From Candidatus Bathyarchaeota archaeon (GTDB taxonomy: Archaea > Thermoproteota > Bathyarchaeia > Bathyarchaeales > WAQA01): a stretch of 29,127 nucleotides of DNA. The stretch spans positions 1 to 29,127 of the forward strand of contig WAQA01000185.1 in NCBI GenBank assembly GCA_015520475.1, written 5' to 3'. The notes beneath the pieces are model-generated. The model saw only the letters and a program-made list of their open reading frames with translations, searched no databases and had not been told where the DNA came from. Both the position numbers and the translations under genes were made by a program. Positions 7,338 through 15,240 of this stretch are shown here, one piece after another. Positions within the stretch are counted from its first letter, which is position 1. Each line of letters starts with the position of its first letter.

Positions 7338-9470
7338 TCACATTATGGTTATCTTTACGTCTAGGGCTAACACTCCCTTATTATCTTCATAAACGAAGAG
7401 CGGGTTAATATCAATTTCAGCTATCTCCTTAAAGTCCATGGATAGCTGGGAGATCCTAAGTATGGTATCTGTAATAGCGTTTATATCTGCACTCTTCTCT
7501 CCTCTAACCCCTCTGAGCAAAGCATAAGATTTTGTTTCAGTTATCATCTCGTAAGCTTCCTGTGTTGAGATGGGTGCAAGCCTGAAGGAGACATCCTTTA
7601 AGATATTAACATATATCCCGCCTAATCCAAACATTATAAGTGGACCGAACTGTATGTCTCTGTTCATACCTACTATCACTTCTCTGCCTACAGGAACCAT
7701 CTTCTGTACTTCAACACCGAAGATTCTTGCCTCAGGCATAAAAAGATTTGCGTTTCTCATTATCTCATTGAACGCCTTTACCACTTCCTCTTCCGACTTT
7801 AAGTTTAATTTTACTCCTCCAATATCTGTTTTGTGGAGGATCTGAGGTGAAACTATCTTCATTGCCAACGGATATCCTATCCTATTCGCTGCTTCCACTG
7901 CCTGTCTAACGTCTTGGGCGAGTTCACTTGGAGGAACAGGGATCCCGTAGGCCTGAACTATCTGCCTTGCCTCTACACTTAATAGGTTAACTCTCCTCTC
8001 CCTCTTAACTCTCTCTATTATTCTCCGGACAGATTCTCTATCTACATCGAATGTTGGAAAGCTCTCATCAATTCTCCTGTTCAGGATTTCGCCATACTCT
8101 ATTATGCCTGAAAGAGTTGACACAGCCTTCTCTGGATGTGGATAAACAGGTATCCCTGCCTTCTTTAGAATTTTAATAGCCTCTCTTACTCTTTCTCCAC
8201 CCATAAAGACCGCGAGTATAGGTTTCTCTGGAAATTTAGATTTTATGGTTACTATCTGCTTTGCCGTTTCTATAGGCTGGGTCATCGCTTGAGGAGTTAA
8301 TATTACAACGGCTGAATCTACGAAACGATCTGAGAGAACAGTTTCTAACGCAAACTTGTAACGGTCTGCAAGGGCGTCTCCAAGTATATCGACTGGATTG
8401 GTCCATGAAGCCTCCTCCGGTAAGCCTTGACGTAGGGAGTCGATTGTCCCTGGAGAGAGCCATGCCATCTTAAGGTTATGCTGGGAGCAAGCGTCTGCCG
8501 CCACTATGCTTGGCCCTCCGGCATTGGTTATTATCACCACGCTTCTTCCCTTAGGTATCGGCTGGGAGGAGAACGCTATTCCAAGATTGAAGAGTTCCTC
8601 TATGGATTTTGCTCTGAGCACTCCACATTTTCTGAAGGCTGCGTCATAGGCGACTCCGCTGCCAGCTATTGATCCAGTATGTGACGCAGCGGCTCTTGCA
8701 CCTGCATCTGAAACTCCAGACTTTAAGATGACAACGGGTTTCTTACGGGTGACTTTAGGTGAGATCTCAAGAAATCTTCTTCCATCCTTTATTCCCTCCA
8801 GATATATCAGTATAACCTTTGTCATAGGATCCTCGGCTAGTAACTCCATGAAGTCTGTCTCATCCATATCAGCCATGTTCCCTAAGCTTATAATATTGCT
8901 GAATCCTACCTCTTCCTCTGCAGCCCAATCTAGAATGGCAGTGCAGAGAGCTCCACTTTGGGAGATAAATGCGATTCCTCCCCTGCTCGGCATTTTAGGA
9001 GCGAATGATGCATTCAGGGGAGTATACGTATTTATAAGTCCTAAACAGTTAGGCCCTAAAAGGCGCATATTATATCTTTTACATATCTTAAGGAGATCTG
9101 CTTCTCTCTCCATACCTTCTATACCTATCTCTTTGAATCCTGCTGATATAACTATGAGGCCTTTAACACCTCTCTTTCCAGCGTCCTCGGCTACTTCAGC
9201 CACTATCTCGGCTGGAACCGCCACTATTCCCAATTCAACATTATCTTCCACATCCAAGAGGCTGTGATAACATTTCAAACCTAAAATCTTCTCTGCCTTC
9301 GGGTTTATGGGGAATATCTTGCCCGTGTAACCGCAGTTCTTAAGGTTCCTTACAATCTCATGACCTACTGCCCCCTCACTGCGGGAGGCCCCTATCACAG
9401 CAACTGAGGATGGAGAGAAGAACGCCTTTCCAATATCCGCTAAACGTTCGCTTCTACCTCCTTGATCCAT
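7338..9470 (-). CDS. acd: ADP-forming acetyl/acyl-CoA synthetase, fused alpha-beta subunits
   Basis: The enzyme converts acyl-CoA, ADP and phosphate to acid, CoA and ATP, the main substrate-level energy step of fermenting archaea. The 710-residue protein has, in order, a CoA-binding Rossmann domain (about 12-135, with AVIGASR), two succinyl-CoA-ligase-like domains (about 155-460) and an ATP-grasp domain (about 495-710). The catalytic phosphohistidine is His264 in AASHTGSIAGS. The second His proposed for phosphate transfer is His546, in ILHKTDIGG. Fused alpha-beta forms are known in several archaea and protists, while Pyrococcus has separate subunits. The ATG at 9470 follows GGGACGGGG. A gene for a P-loop/DRTGG protein follows in the same operon. 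Substrate choice (acetate or branched or aromatic acids) cannot be read from the sequence. Confidence 0.93.
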   Translation of the reverse strand: MDQGGRSERLADIGKAFFSPSSVAVIGASRSEGAVGHEIVRNLKNCGYTGKIFPINPKAEKILGLKCYHSLLDVEDNVELGIVAVPAEIVAEVAEDAGKRGVKGLIVISAGFKEIGIEGMEREADLLKICKRYNMRLLGPNCLGLINTYTPLNASFAPKMPSRGGIAFISQSGALCTAILDWAAEEEVGFSNIISLGNMADMDETDFMELLAEDPMTKVILIYLEGIKDGRRFLEISPKVTRKKPVVILKSGVSDAGARAAASHTGSIAGSGVAYDAAFRKCGVLRAKSIEELFNLGIAFSSQPIPKGRSVVIITNAGGPSIVAADACSQHNLKMAWLSPGTIDSLRQGLPEEASWTNPVDILGDALADRYKFALETVLSDRFVDSAVVILTPQAMTQPIETAKQIVTIKSKFPEKPILAVFMGGERVREAIKILKKAGIPVYPHPEKAVSTLSGIIEYGEILNRRIDESFPTFDVDRESVRRIIERVKRERRVNLLSVEARQIVQAYGIPVPPSELAQDVRQAVEAANRIGYPLAMKIVSPQILHKTDIGGVKLNLKSEEEVVKAFNEIMRNANLFMPEARIFGVEVQKMVPVGREVIVGMNRDIQFGPLIMFGLGGIYVNILKDVSFRLAPISTQEAYEMITETKSYALLRGVRGEKSADINAITDTILRISQLSMDFKEIAEIDINPLFVYEDNKGVLALDVKITIM

Positions 9471-9546
9471 CCCCGTCCCTCATATTATCTTGTATATTCC
9501 ATCCTTAAAGGTTCCCTCAGACTTCAGAACAGATACAAATTAACAA

Positions 9547-9585
9547 TCTCTTAAGAGAATTAACTTAACAGATGTCTATAGACAT
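9547..9585. repeat. Two perfect palindromes upstream of the acyl-CoA synthetase gene
   Basis: TCTCTTAAGAGA (9547-9558) and ATGTCTATAGACAT (9572-9585) are perfect palindromes of 12 and 14 bases, 13 bases apart. They lie in the 127-base gap between the end of the RDD gene and the start of the acyl-CoA synthetase gene, upstream of a weak TATA-like CCTTTAAGG (minus strand, near 9505-9514). Palindromes this long are expected a few times by chance in a window of this size, so regulation is only a possibility. Confidence 0.3.
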
Positions 9586-9597
9586 ATACCTACTATT

Positions 9598-10104
9598 TCA
9601 CCTCATCTTAACTATTATTGTCTCTGAAATATAATTGAAGAGCCTCTGCTTCTTTGATGAGAAGAATATCCATCCTATAAGACAGTCTATTGGGAGCAGG
9701 AAGGATTTCCCAATGCTCTCTATGGCAGCCTGTCCCATTCCAATAGGCTTACCATCCAATCTAGTAACCTTTATCTTCATAACAATCTTCCCAATAGACT
9801 GGCCAAATGCCCCTTCCATAAAAGTCCAATATAGGAAGTATAATATATTCCTCGTTCCGAGATCTGCAAATGGAATCCATCTGGGTATGTGAGGAATCAT
9901 CATGTATCCTGGAAATGTCCATATCCACATGGTCCACCATCCTAAGAGAACCCCGATAACTATTACATCTATCAGCCACGCGATGAATCTATCTGCCCAG
10001 CTTGCTAGAATAGGCTGAGATAATAGGTCAACCGGCGATCCGCATCTTGGACAGAAAGAGGCTCCCTCAGGCAGTTTCTCCCCGCATCTCGCGCAGTATG
10101 GCAT
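9598..10104 (-). CDS. Zinc-ribbon and RDD-family membrane protein
   Basis: The 168-residue protein starts with a zinc ribbon, MPYCARCGEKL ... FCPRCGS, with Cys4, Cys7, Cys18 and Cys21. An RDD domain follows: ASWADRFIAWLIDVIVIG (a variant of the family's Arg-Asp-Asp signature, with R39 and D46), a long hydrophobic region (about 42-100) and the conserved GQSIGKIVMKIKVTRLDGKPIG stretch. A last membrane segment lies near residues 135-150. RDD proteins are small membrane proteins, some tied to ion transport; the zinc-ribbon fusion is common in archaea and its function is unknown. GAGGGGGC lies just before the ATG. A TATA-like element is seen on the minus strand at about 10150-10165. Confidence 0.85.
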   Translation of the reverse strand: MPYCARCGEKLPEGASFCPRCGSPVDLLSQPILASWADRFIAWLIDVIVIGVLLGWWTMWIWTFPGYMMIPHIPRWIPFADLGTRNILYFLYWTFMEGAFGQSIGKIVMKIKVTRLDGKPIGMGQAAIESIGKSFLLPIDCLIGWIFFSSKKQRLFNYISETIIVKMR

Positions 10105-10149
10105 CGCAGCCCCCTCAAATAAACATCTTCTCCATCCTCTGAATCTTCA

Positions 10150-10165
10150 TTTAAACTTATAAGAA
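10150..10165 (-). promoter_or_regulatory. TATA-like element for the RDD gene
   Basis: On the minus strand the sequence CTTATAAGTTTAAATG lies about 46-61 bases before the ATG at 10104, a plausible archaeal promoter distance with a short leader. The rest of the 10105-10268 gap shows no gene. Confidence 0.4.
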
Positions 10166-10268
10166 TTACATTTGCATCTCATCTGGTTGGCATTCTGCTG
10201 CTCCTCACCCTTTTCGGCCAAGAACATCTGAGAACCAAAGACAGTATCTCCTAAAAATATTTAGGTTT

Positions 10269-10276
10269 TCAAGTTC
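10269..10276. repeat. Target-site duplication, left copy
   Basis: TCAAGTTC directly abuts the left inverted repeat of the insertion sequence and is identical to the eight bases directly after the right inverted repeat. Eight bases is the duplication length known for the IS6 family. Confidence 0.9.
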
Positions 10277-10297
10277 GATACTGTTAAGATAAGGTTT
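10277..10297. repeat. Left terminal inverted repeat of the IS
   Basis: This 21-base sequence is the exact reverse complement of 11001-11021. It contains the stop codon of the transposase. Confidence 0.92.
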
Positions 10298-10961
10298 GTG
10301 ATGGTGGTCTTTTTAGGGTTTGGTGTGTTCTTAGGTTGTTGTAGTAGTATGTGTAGGTTTCTAGGAAGAGCTTTACGCATCTTATGCCGCGTTTCCTCGA
10401 TGGGAAGTTGTTGTAGAATCCTCTCGTCCGTTCTTTCAGTGTTCTGAACCACCTCTCAATTCGGTTTCTCATTCCATGTGTGATGTGCTTCCATTTTAGG
10501 CCTAGGCTCTGGAGGGCGTCCAGATACCATGGGCCCTTATCGATTAGGATTAGCGGCTTGTTATGGCATGATCTTAAGGCCTTCTTCAGTATGTGCTCAG
10601 CGTTCATTATGGAGCGTTGCCAGCTCGCATCGACAGCCAGAACCTCCCTCGAATCCACATCTATGGCTGCCCAGATGAACAAGTACTGGCCGTTCACCTT
10701 CAGCTTGGTCTCGTCCACCGCTATCTCCCCCCTAACCTTAGGCCTACAAGGATGGATAAGGCCCCTCAGCCTCTTAACCCAATAGTAGACAGCAACGTGG
10801 CTGGCAGGGATCAAACCAGTCCTCTCAGTCATACCCCTAAAACTCAGACCAGCCATATACATCACGCAAGCCCTAACCTTATACTCAACCGAAACCCTAT
10901 TACGCCTGAATATCCTAGCCTTCTTAACGGCTTCGAGGAGCCACTCAAAAGCACCTACAAC
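10284..10961 (-). CDS. IS6-family-like DDE transposase, start codon unclear
   Basis: The protein carries the DDE core: the first Asp in IAVDETKLKVNGQYLFIWAAID, the second in LILIDKGPWYLDAL, and the Glu in MRNRIERWFRTLKERTRGF. This order matches archaeal IS6-type transposases. With a normal start codon (GTG at 10865) it would have 193 residues and lack the usual N-terminal helix-turn-helix. The frame, however, stays open and protein-like to about 10961 (VVGAFEWLLEAVKKARIFRRNRVSVEYKVRA...), which reads as the missing N-terminus. An excellent ribosome-binding site, GGAGGTGATC, lies at 10963-10972, yet no ATG, GTG or TTG follows it in frame; the codons there are GTT and GTA. Either the start codon is mutated or a rare start is used, so the copy may be inactive by itself. 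Confidence 0.82.
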   Translation of the reverse strand, partial: VVGAFEWLLEAVKKARIFRRNRVSVEYKVRACVMYMAGLSFRGMTERTGLIPASHVAVYYWVKRLRGLIHPCRPKVRGEIAVDETKLKVNGQYLFIWAAIDVDSREVLAVDASWQRSIMNAEHILKKALRSCHNKPLILIDKGPWYLDALQSLGLKWKHITHGMRNRIERWFRTLKERTRGFYNNFPSRKRGIRCVKLFLETYTYYYNNLRTHQTLKRPPSQTLS

Positions 10962-10962
10962 A

Positions 10963-10972
10963 GATCACCTCC
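10963..10972 (-). promoter_or_regulatory. Perfect ribosome-binding site of the transposase
   Basis: On the minus strand this reads GGAGGTGATC, the full complement of a typical archaeal 16S rRNA 3' end. It is correctly spaced for a start near 10956-10961, where only GTT and GTA occur in frame. Confidence 0.6.
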
Positions 10973-11000
10973 AAAAGAGTAAGGCTCCCCGAAGCCACAA

Positions 11001-11021
11001 AAACCTTATCTTAACAGTATC
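11001..11021. repeat. Right terminal inverted repeat of the IS
   Basis: Exact reverse complement of 10277-10297 over 21 bases; marks the upstream end of the element relative to its transposase. Confidence 0.92.
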
Positions 11022-11029
11022 TCAAGTTC
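11022..11029. repeat. Target-site duplication, right copy
   Basis: TCAAGTTC, identical to 10269-10276, immediately outside the right inverted repeat. Confidence 0.9.
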
Positions 11030-11099
11030 TGCTGAATCTTAGGGTATTGCAGATGTGGTGATATTTTAAACCTTGAGATTAGAGTAAGAATCTTTTACC

Positions 11100-11527
11100 T
11101 TACGTTGAGGATAAGTTTGCGATGATGGATCTGGATCTCTAGGCCTAGCTGAATACCATCTATCTTGTGCATGTCATAGATGAGGGGACAAGATTTCAGC
11201 TTGCAATCGTGATCTTCAATTTTTCTTTCTCTCAGGATGTAAGGAGAGCCTTTAGGATGGCTAAGCAAATTGAAAAGAAAAGCCAAAGTTCGTGATAATA
11301 GATGATTTGGAGTTTATCACAAGACATTCAATAAGGAATTCTGTGATCATCATAGAAGTTGCAAGCATATAGGCAATTTTAGATGGAGGGGATAATTCAG
11401 CAACTTAGTAATGTGAGGGTTGAAGATTAAGGATAAACCGGTAATCAATGGACATATGACTCACTACAGATTCATCAAACCTCACATGAGCTTAGATAGT
11501 AAGACTCCAGTAGAGGAAGCAAAATAG
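11100..11527 (+). pseudogene. Decayed DDE transposase of a second, different type
   Basis: No frame is open, but three frames read in succession give the parts of one transposase. From 11170: HVIDEGTRFQLAIVIF, the strand after the first catalytic Asp. After a frameshift near 11280: KPKFVIIDDLEF, the second Asp strand. From 11348 in the third frame: HHRSCKHIGNF, then KIKDKPVINGHMTHYRF and IKPHMSLDSKTPVEEA, a classic transposase C-terminus. In-frame stops occur at 11293, 11372 and elsewhere, and the part around the catalytic Glu seems deleted. The first Asp region (near 11105-11135) is barely readable. It differs from the intact transposase next door, so it is a separate older insertion. No ends can be defined. 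Confidence 0.78.
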
Positions 11528-11799
11528 GCTCAGGCAACAATAGATAGTCGGATCTGCCCAGAAAAAGTTTGGAGCTCCATAAAAATCAACCTTAATTTTT
11601 ACCATCCCAAATGCAACATCATACTTATAACACCTTAAGGTTCAACAGAATCGTTTTTAGTGTAGTATCTATTGATTCCAATCTGTAATTTTAACGTCCC
11701 CTCTAGATTGGAGAGATCATGTAATAATGGAAGTATGGATGATACGAGATTAAACCTCAAATCTTAATATGACAGTGGGAATATTGATGAGGGGATGAG
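11528..11799. other. Intergenic stretch upstream of the deoxyhypusine synthase gene
   Basis: No gene is visible in these 272 bases. The last part is the likely control region of the next gene: TATA-like stretches at about 11748-11772 (GATTAAACC, TCTTAATATGA) and the ribosome-binding site GAGGGG at 11789-11794. Confidence 0.4.
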
Positions 11800-12732
11800 A
11801 TGATGAATGTACCTGTTAAAGATTACCGTCCATTTAAGGGCATGTTGATCCGTGATCTCATAAAGCAGATGGGGGAGGCCTGGGGCTTTACTGCCGGAAA
11901 GATCTATCTGGGCGCTGAAATACTTAAGAAGATGGTCGATGATGATCGATGCGTAAAGTTCCTATCCTTCCCAGCGTCTATTGTGGCGACGGGGACAAGA
12001 GGCATAATAAAGGAGATGGTTAAGAAATCTCTTGTAGATGTTATCATAACCACCTGTGGAACTTTAGATCATGATGTTGCGAGGAGTTGGAGGAGCTATT
12101 ACCGCGGGGTCTTCAGGGTTGATGATAAAGAGCTCCATAGAAGGGGGATCAATAGAATAGGGAATATTCTCGTTCCAAACGAGAGCTACGGATTAATAAT
12201 AGAGGAGAAAGTGAATGTCCTTCTTAATGATCTGTGGGCTGAAGGCGTTAAGGAGATATCAAGTAGGGAGTTCTGCTGGGAGATTGGACGGAGAATATGC
12301 AATGAGGACTCCATATTATATTGGGCTTCAAAGAATAGGATTCCAGTTTATGTTCCAAGCTTAACTGATGGGGCGGTTGGTTACCAGTTATGGCTTTTCT
12401 CACAGGATCATCAATTCAAGATTAACGTTTTAAGAGATGAGGCGGAACTGAACGATATAATCTTCAATGCCGATAGAACCGGAGCATTGATAATTGGAGG
12501 CGGAGTGTCAAAGCATCACACCATATGGTGGAACCAATTTAAGGGAGGATTAGACTATGCCATCTATATAACGACCGCTGTTGAATGGGATGGAAGTCTC
12601 TCAGGGGCAAGGGTTCAAGAGGCTATCTCATGGGGAAAGGTTAAGGAAGAAGCGAAATACGTAAATATCGAGGGAGATGCAACAGTTATTCTTCCTCTAA
12701 TAACGATTCCGTTGCTTACTGGAGAAGCCTGA
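11800..12732 (+). CDS. dys: Deoxyhypusine synthase
   Basis: The enzyme moves the aminobutyl group of spermidine, using NAD, onto one lysine of translation factor aIF5A, the first step of hypusine formation. The 310-residue length is normal for archaeal homologues. The catalytic lysine is Lys238 within GGGVSKHHTIWWNQ, followed by the conserved GLDYAIYITTAVEWDGSLSGA block. NAD-binding elements such as SFPASIVATGTRG (about 56-68) and VDVIITTCGTLDHD (about 79-92) are also visible. Two ATG codons stand in tandem at 11800 and 11803; GAGGGG at 11789-11794 suits either. The gene stands alone, between the mobile-DNA patch and AOR. Confidence 0.95.
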   Translation: MMNVPVKDYRPFKGMLIRDLIKQMGEAWGFTAGKIYLGAEILKKMVDDDRCVKFLSFPASIVATGTRGIIKEMVKKSLVDVIITTCGTLDHDVARSWRSYYRGVFRVDDKELHRRGINRIGNILVPNESYGLIIEEKVNVLLNDLWAEGVKEISSREFCWEIGRRICNEDSILYWASKNRIPVYVPSLTDGAVGYQLWLFSQDHQFKINVLRDEAELNDIIFNADRTGALIIGGGVSKHHTIWWNQFKGGLDYAIYITTAVEWDGSLSGARVQEAISWGKVKEEAKYVNIEGDATVILPLITIPLLTGEA

Positions 12733-12770
12733 ACATAAACATAAAACTGTTAGGGATACTATTAAAGAAA

Positions 12771-12842
12771 GATATTTAAATCTTAACAGAAAAATACTCC
12801 GATCTAAACCGATAATCATGTGAAGATAATGTTCTTTGGAGG
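12771..12842 (+). promoter_or_regulatory. Promoter and ribosome-binding site of AOR
   Basis: GATATTTAAATC at 12771-12782 is a good TATA element about 68-79 bases before the start. GGAGG at 12838-12842, seven bases before the TTG at 12850, decides the start codon. AOR therefore seems to be transcribed apart from the deoxyhypusine synthase gene. Confidence 0.55.
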
Positions 12843-12849
12843 ATAGGGT

Positions 12850-14718
12850 TTGCCGTTCGGGTATAATGGTAAAATCTTAAGGGTGAACCTCTCTAGGGAC
12901 CAGATAAGAGTTGAGGATCTAGATGAAACATTTTACCGTAGGTATATGGGTGGAGAAGGCTTCGTTGCATACTTCCTCTTAACGGAGCTTGAACCAAAAA
13001 TAGATCCATTAAGCCCAGAGAATAAATTGATATTCGCAGCTGGTCCAGTAACCGGGACATCGATTCCTGGAAGCGGAAGGAATAGTGTTGGAGCTAAATC
13101 TCCATTGACGGGTGGATTTGGCGAGTCCGAAGTTGGAGGCTTCTGGGGGACAGAGCTGAAACGCGCGGGCTTTGACGCTATTATAATAGAGGGGAGAGCT
13201 AAGAGTCCAGTCTACCTATGGATACATGATGGAGAAGCTGAGGTAATGGATGCCCATCACCTATGGGGGATGGAGACTGGAGAGGTACAAGAGACTATAA
13301 GGGATGAGCTCGGAGATGAACTGGTGAGGGTTGCGCAGATAGGTCCTGGAGGAGAAAACCTCGTTCGTTTCGCATGTGTAATCGTTGATTTGAAGGATGC
13401 CGCCGGAAGGACTGGTATGGGAGCCGTTATGGGCTCTAAGAACCTAAAGGCCATAGCTGTTAGGGGACATAGCAACATAGAAGCTGCAGATAAATCGAAG
13501 ATGAAAGATCTTGCACGAGGATTCATGGAGCTTATGAGTGATAGCATGGTTAGCCGCCTCCACGCTTATGGTACAGGAGCCGTGATGGACTCGTATCTTG
13601 AGTCAGGAAACCTTCCAGTGAACAATTTCAGGGATGGAGTGTTCCGTGACCCGATGGCCATCGACGCTAGAAAGGTTAAGGAGACAGTTAGGGTTGGGAT
13701 GGAGGGCTGCTTTGCATGTCCAGTCCGCTGTAAAAAGGTGGTTAAAGTTGATGAGCCGTGGAACGTAAATCCGATTTATGGGGGACCGGAATATGAGGCG
13801 TTAGCCGCGTTAGGATCTAACTGTGGAGTAGACGACTTAAAGGCGATATGTAAAGCCAACGAGATATGTAACCGATACTCTATTGATTCAATATCTACTG
13901 GAGCGGTTATAGCGTTTGCTATGGAATGCTATGAAAACGGCATATTAACTGATGGAGACACTGGTGGATTAAAACTAAACTTTGGAAATGCCGAGGCATT
14001 AATTAGATTAACAGAGCTCATTGGGAAGAGGGAGGGCCTTGGCGACGTGTTGGCTGAGGGCGTCGAGAAGGCATCCGAGATAATCGGAGAGAAATCCAGA
14101 AGATTCGCAATTCACGTTAAGGGCTTAGAGGTTCCTATGCATGAGCCTAGACTGAAGAAGGCTCTTGCATTAGGATACGCGGTTTCTCCTACAGGAGCAG
14201 ATCATATGCATAACCTACATGACACTGGCATATCAAGCTGGGGTAGAATGCTTGAGGATCTCTCCTCTCTAGGTGTTCTAGAACCTATACCGCTTGAAGA
14301 TCTGAGTCCACGGAAGATTAGAGCTTTCATATATTATGTTGATTGGCGCGTCCTTGATAACTGTCTTCTCCTCTGCAACTTCCTGCCTTGGAGCTACATA
14401 CAGAAGACTGAGATCGTGAGGGCGGTTACAGGATGGAAGACTACAGCATGGGAATTAATGAAGATAGGTGAACGAGTCACCACGATGGCGAGAATATTCA
14501 ATGTTAGAGAAGGCTTCACAAAGGATGATGACTGGCTTCCAGAAAGGTTCTTCAACCCAAAAGATACAGTTAGTGGATCAAGGATAAAATTGGATCTTGA
14601 GAAGTTGAAGGAGGCTAGAAGCGTATATTATAGTATGATGGGATGGGATGAGAACGGTGTGCCTGAGAGAGACAAGCTCGAAGAGTTAGATATCGGATGG
14701 GCTGCCAAGTATATCTAG
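12850..14718 (+). CDS. aor: Aldehyde:ferredoxin oxidoreductase, tungsten type
   Basis: AOR oxidises aldehydes to acids and reduces ferredoxin, using a tungsten-bispyranopterin cofactor and one 4Fe-4S cluster. The 622-residue product matches the family length. The N-terminal domain contains YMGGEGF, AAGPVTGTSIPGSGR and GAKSPLTGGFGES, which belong to the pterin-binding domain. The GRTGMGAVMGSKNLKAIAVRG block (about 187-206) is a family signature. The cluster ligands are Cys287, Cys290 and Cys294 (CFACPVRC), with Cys505 or Cys509 as the fourth (DNCLLLCNF). The start is TTG behind GGAGG. The enzyme would supply acids from amino-acid-derived aldehydes, in line with the acyl-CoA synthetase found earlier. 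The sequence does not show which aldehyde is used or which AOR subfamily (AOR, FOR, GOR-like) it belongs to. Confidence 0.93.
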   Translation: MPFGYNGKILRVNLSRDQIRVEDLDETFYRRYMGGEGFVAYFLLTELEPKIDPLSPENKLIFAAGPVTGTSIPGSGRNSVGAKSPLTGGFGESEVGGFWGTELKRAGFDAIIIEGRAKSPVYLWIHDGEAEVMDAHHLWGMETGEVQETIRDELGDELVRVAQIGPGGENLVRFACVIVDLKDAAGRTGMGAVMGSKNLKAIAVRGHSNIEAADKSKMKDLARGFMELMSDSMVSRLHAYGTGAVMDSYLESGNLPVNNFRDGVFRDPMAIDARKVKETVRVGMEGCFACPVRCKKVVKVDEPWNVNPIYGGPEYEALAALGSNCGVDDLKAICKANEICNRYSIDSISTGAVIAFAMECYENGILTDGDTGGLKLNFGNAEALIRLTELIGKREGLGDVLAEGVEKASEIIGEKSRRFAIHVKGLEVPMHEPRLKKALALGYAVSPTGADHMHNLHDTGISSWGRMLEDLSSLGVLEPIPLEDLSPRKIRAFIYYVDWRVLDNCLLLCNFLPWSYIQKTEIVRAVTGWKTTAWELMKIGERVTTMARIFNVREGFTKDDDWLPERFFNPKDTVSGSRIKLDLEKLKEARSVYYSMMGWDENGVPERDKLEELDIGWAAKYI

Positions 14719-14785
14719 ATTAATATCTCAGTTTGAAATGGAGATTTATGAAAGGCAGACCGTAAGACATAATAGTTAAATCATT

Positions 14786-14844
14786 GTTATAAATAGGTTT
14801 AAAAGGGTGATGCCTGAATAACTGAAACATAACGTTGATGAGGT
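14786..14844 (+). promoter_or_regulatory. Promoter of the ribosomal protein cluster
   Basis: Two TATA-like stretches (GTTATAAATA, 14786-14795, and GTTTAAAAG, near 14797-14805) stand 50-70 bases before the L7Ae start. TGAGGT (14839-14844) is the probable ribosome-binding site. Confidence 0.5.
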
Positions 14845-14856
14845 TGTGTAAGAGAT

Positions 14857-15240
14857 ATGTCCAAACCTTTCTATGTAAAATTCGAGGTTCCGAGAGAAGT
14901 TGCCGATGCTGCCTATGAAGCTGTCCAGATAGCCTCTAGAACGGGACTGGTACGTAGAGGAACAAATGAGACCACAAAGGCTGTTGAACGTGGACAAGCT
15001 AAGTTAGTCGTAATAGCTGAGGATGTCGACCCACCTGAGGTTGTAGCTCATCTGCCAATATTATGTGAGGAAAGAAAGATACCGTACGTCTTTGTTCCAA
15101 GCAAAGCTAAGCTAGGTTCAGCGGCAGGTATAGATGTCTCCTCAGCCTCTGTCTGCATAATTGAGCCTGGAGAAGCCTCAGACCTCATAAAGGAGATAAT
15201 ATCTAGGGTTGAGAACCTGATAAAGGCGGGTAAGGCTTGA
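14857..15240 (+). CDS. rpl7ae: Ribosomal protein L7Ae
   Basis: L7Ae binds kink-turn RNA in the large ribosomal subunit, in box C/D and H/ACA guide RNPs and in archaeal RNase P. The 127-residue protein contains the RNA-binding signature RRGTNETTKAVERGQAKLV, followed by VIAEDVDPPEVVAHLPILCEE and the conserved GSAAGIDVSSASVCI near the C-terminus. It is the first gene of a cluster with S28e and L24e, as in many archaea. Its TGA stop overlaps the TTG start of S28e. Confidence 0.97.
   Translation: MSKPFYVKFEVPREVADAAYEAVQIASRTGLVRRGTNETTKAVERGQAKLVVIAEDVDPPEVVAHLPILCEERKIPYVFVPSKAKLGSAAGIDVSSASVCIIEPGEASDLIKEIISRVENLIKAGKA

Larger units (their letters stand above)
10277..11021 (-). mobile_element. 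Complete IS6-like insertion sequence, 745 bp
   Basis: The element is bounded by perfect 21-base terminal inverted repeats (10277-10297 and 11001-11021; outer end GATACTGTTAAG) and flanked by an identical 8-base duplication TCAAGTTC. It holds one transposase frame on the minus strand, whose TAA stop lies inside the left repeat. The intact ends and intact target duplication point to a single, fairly recent insertion. Removing the element and one copy of the duplication restores a plain A/T-rich intergenic sequence, so no recognisable gene was broken. Confidence 0.9.

Noticed and set aside
8728..9267. Open frame of 179 codons on the plus strand
   Set aside because: It lies fully inside the acyl-CoA synthetase gene on the other strand, has no ribosome-binding site and reads as low-complexity Ser/Ile/Pro-rich antisense.
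10241..10250. ACAGTATCTC also occurs at 11014-11023 across the right end of the insertion sequence
   Set aside because: Ten bases, not at the left boundary; the boundary is better defined by the inverted repeats and the 8-base duplication.
11095..11286. 63-codon minus-strand frame beside the insertion sequence
   Set aside because: It is antisense to the decayed transposase and lacks a ribosome-binding site.
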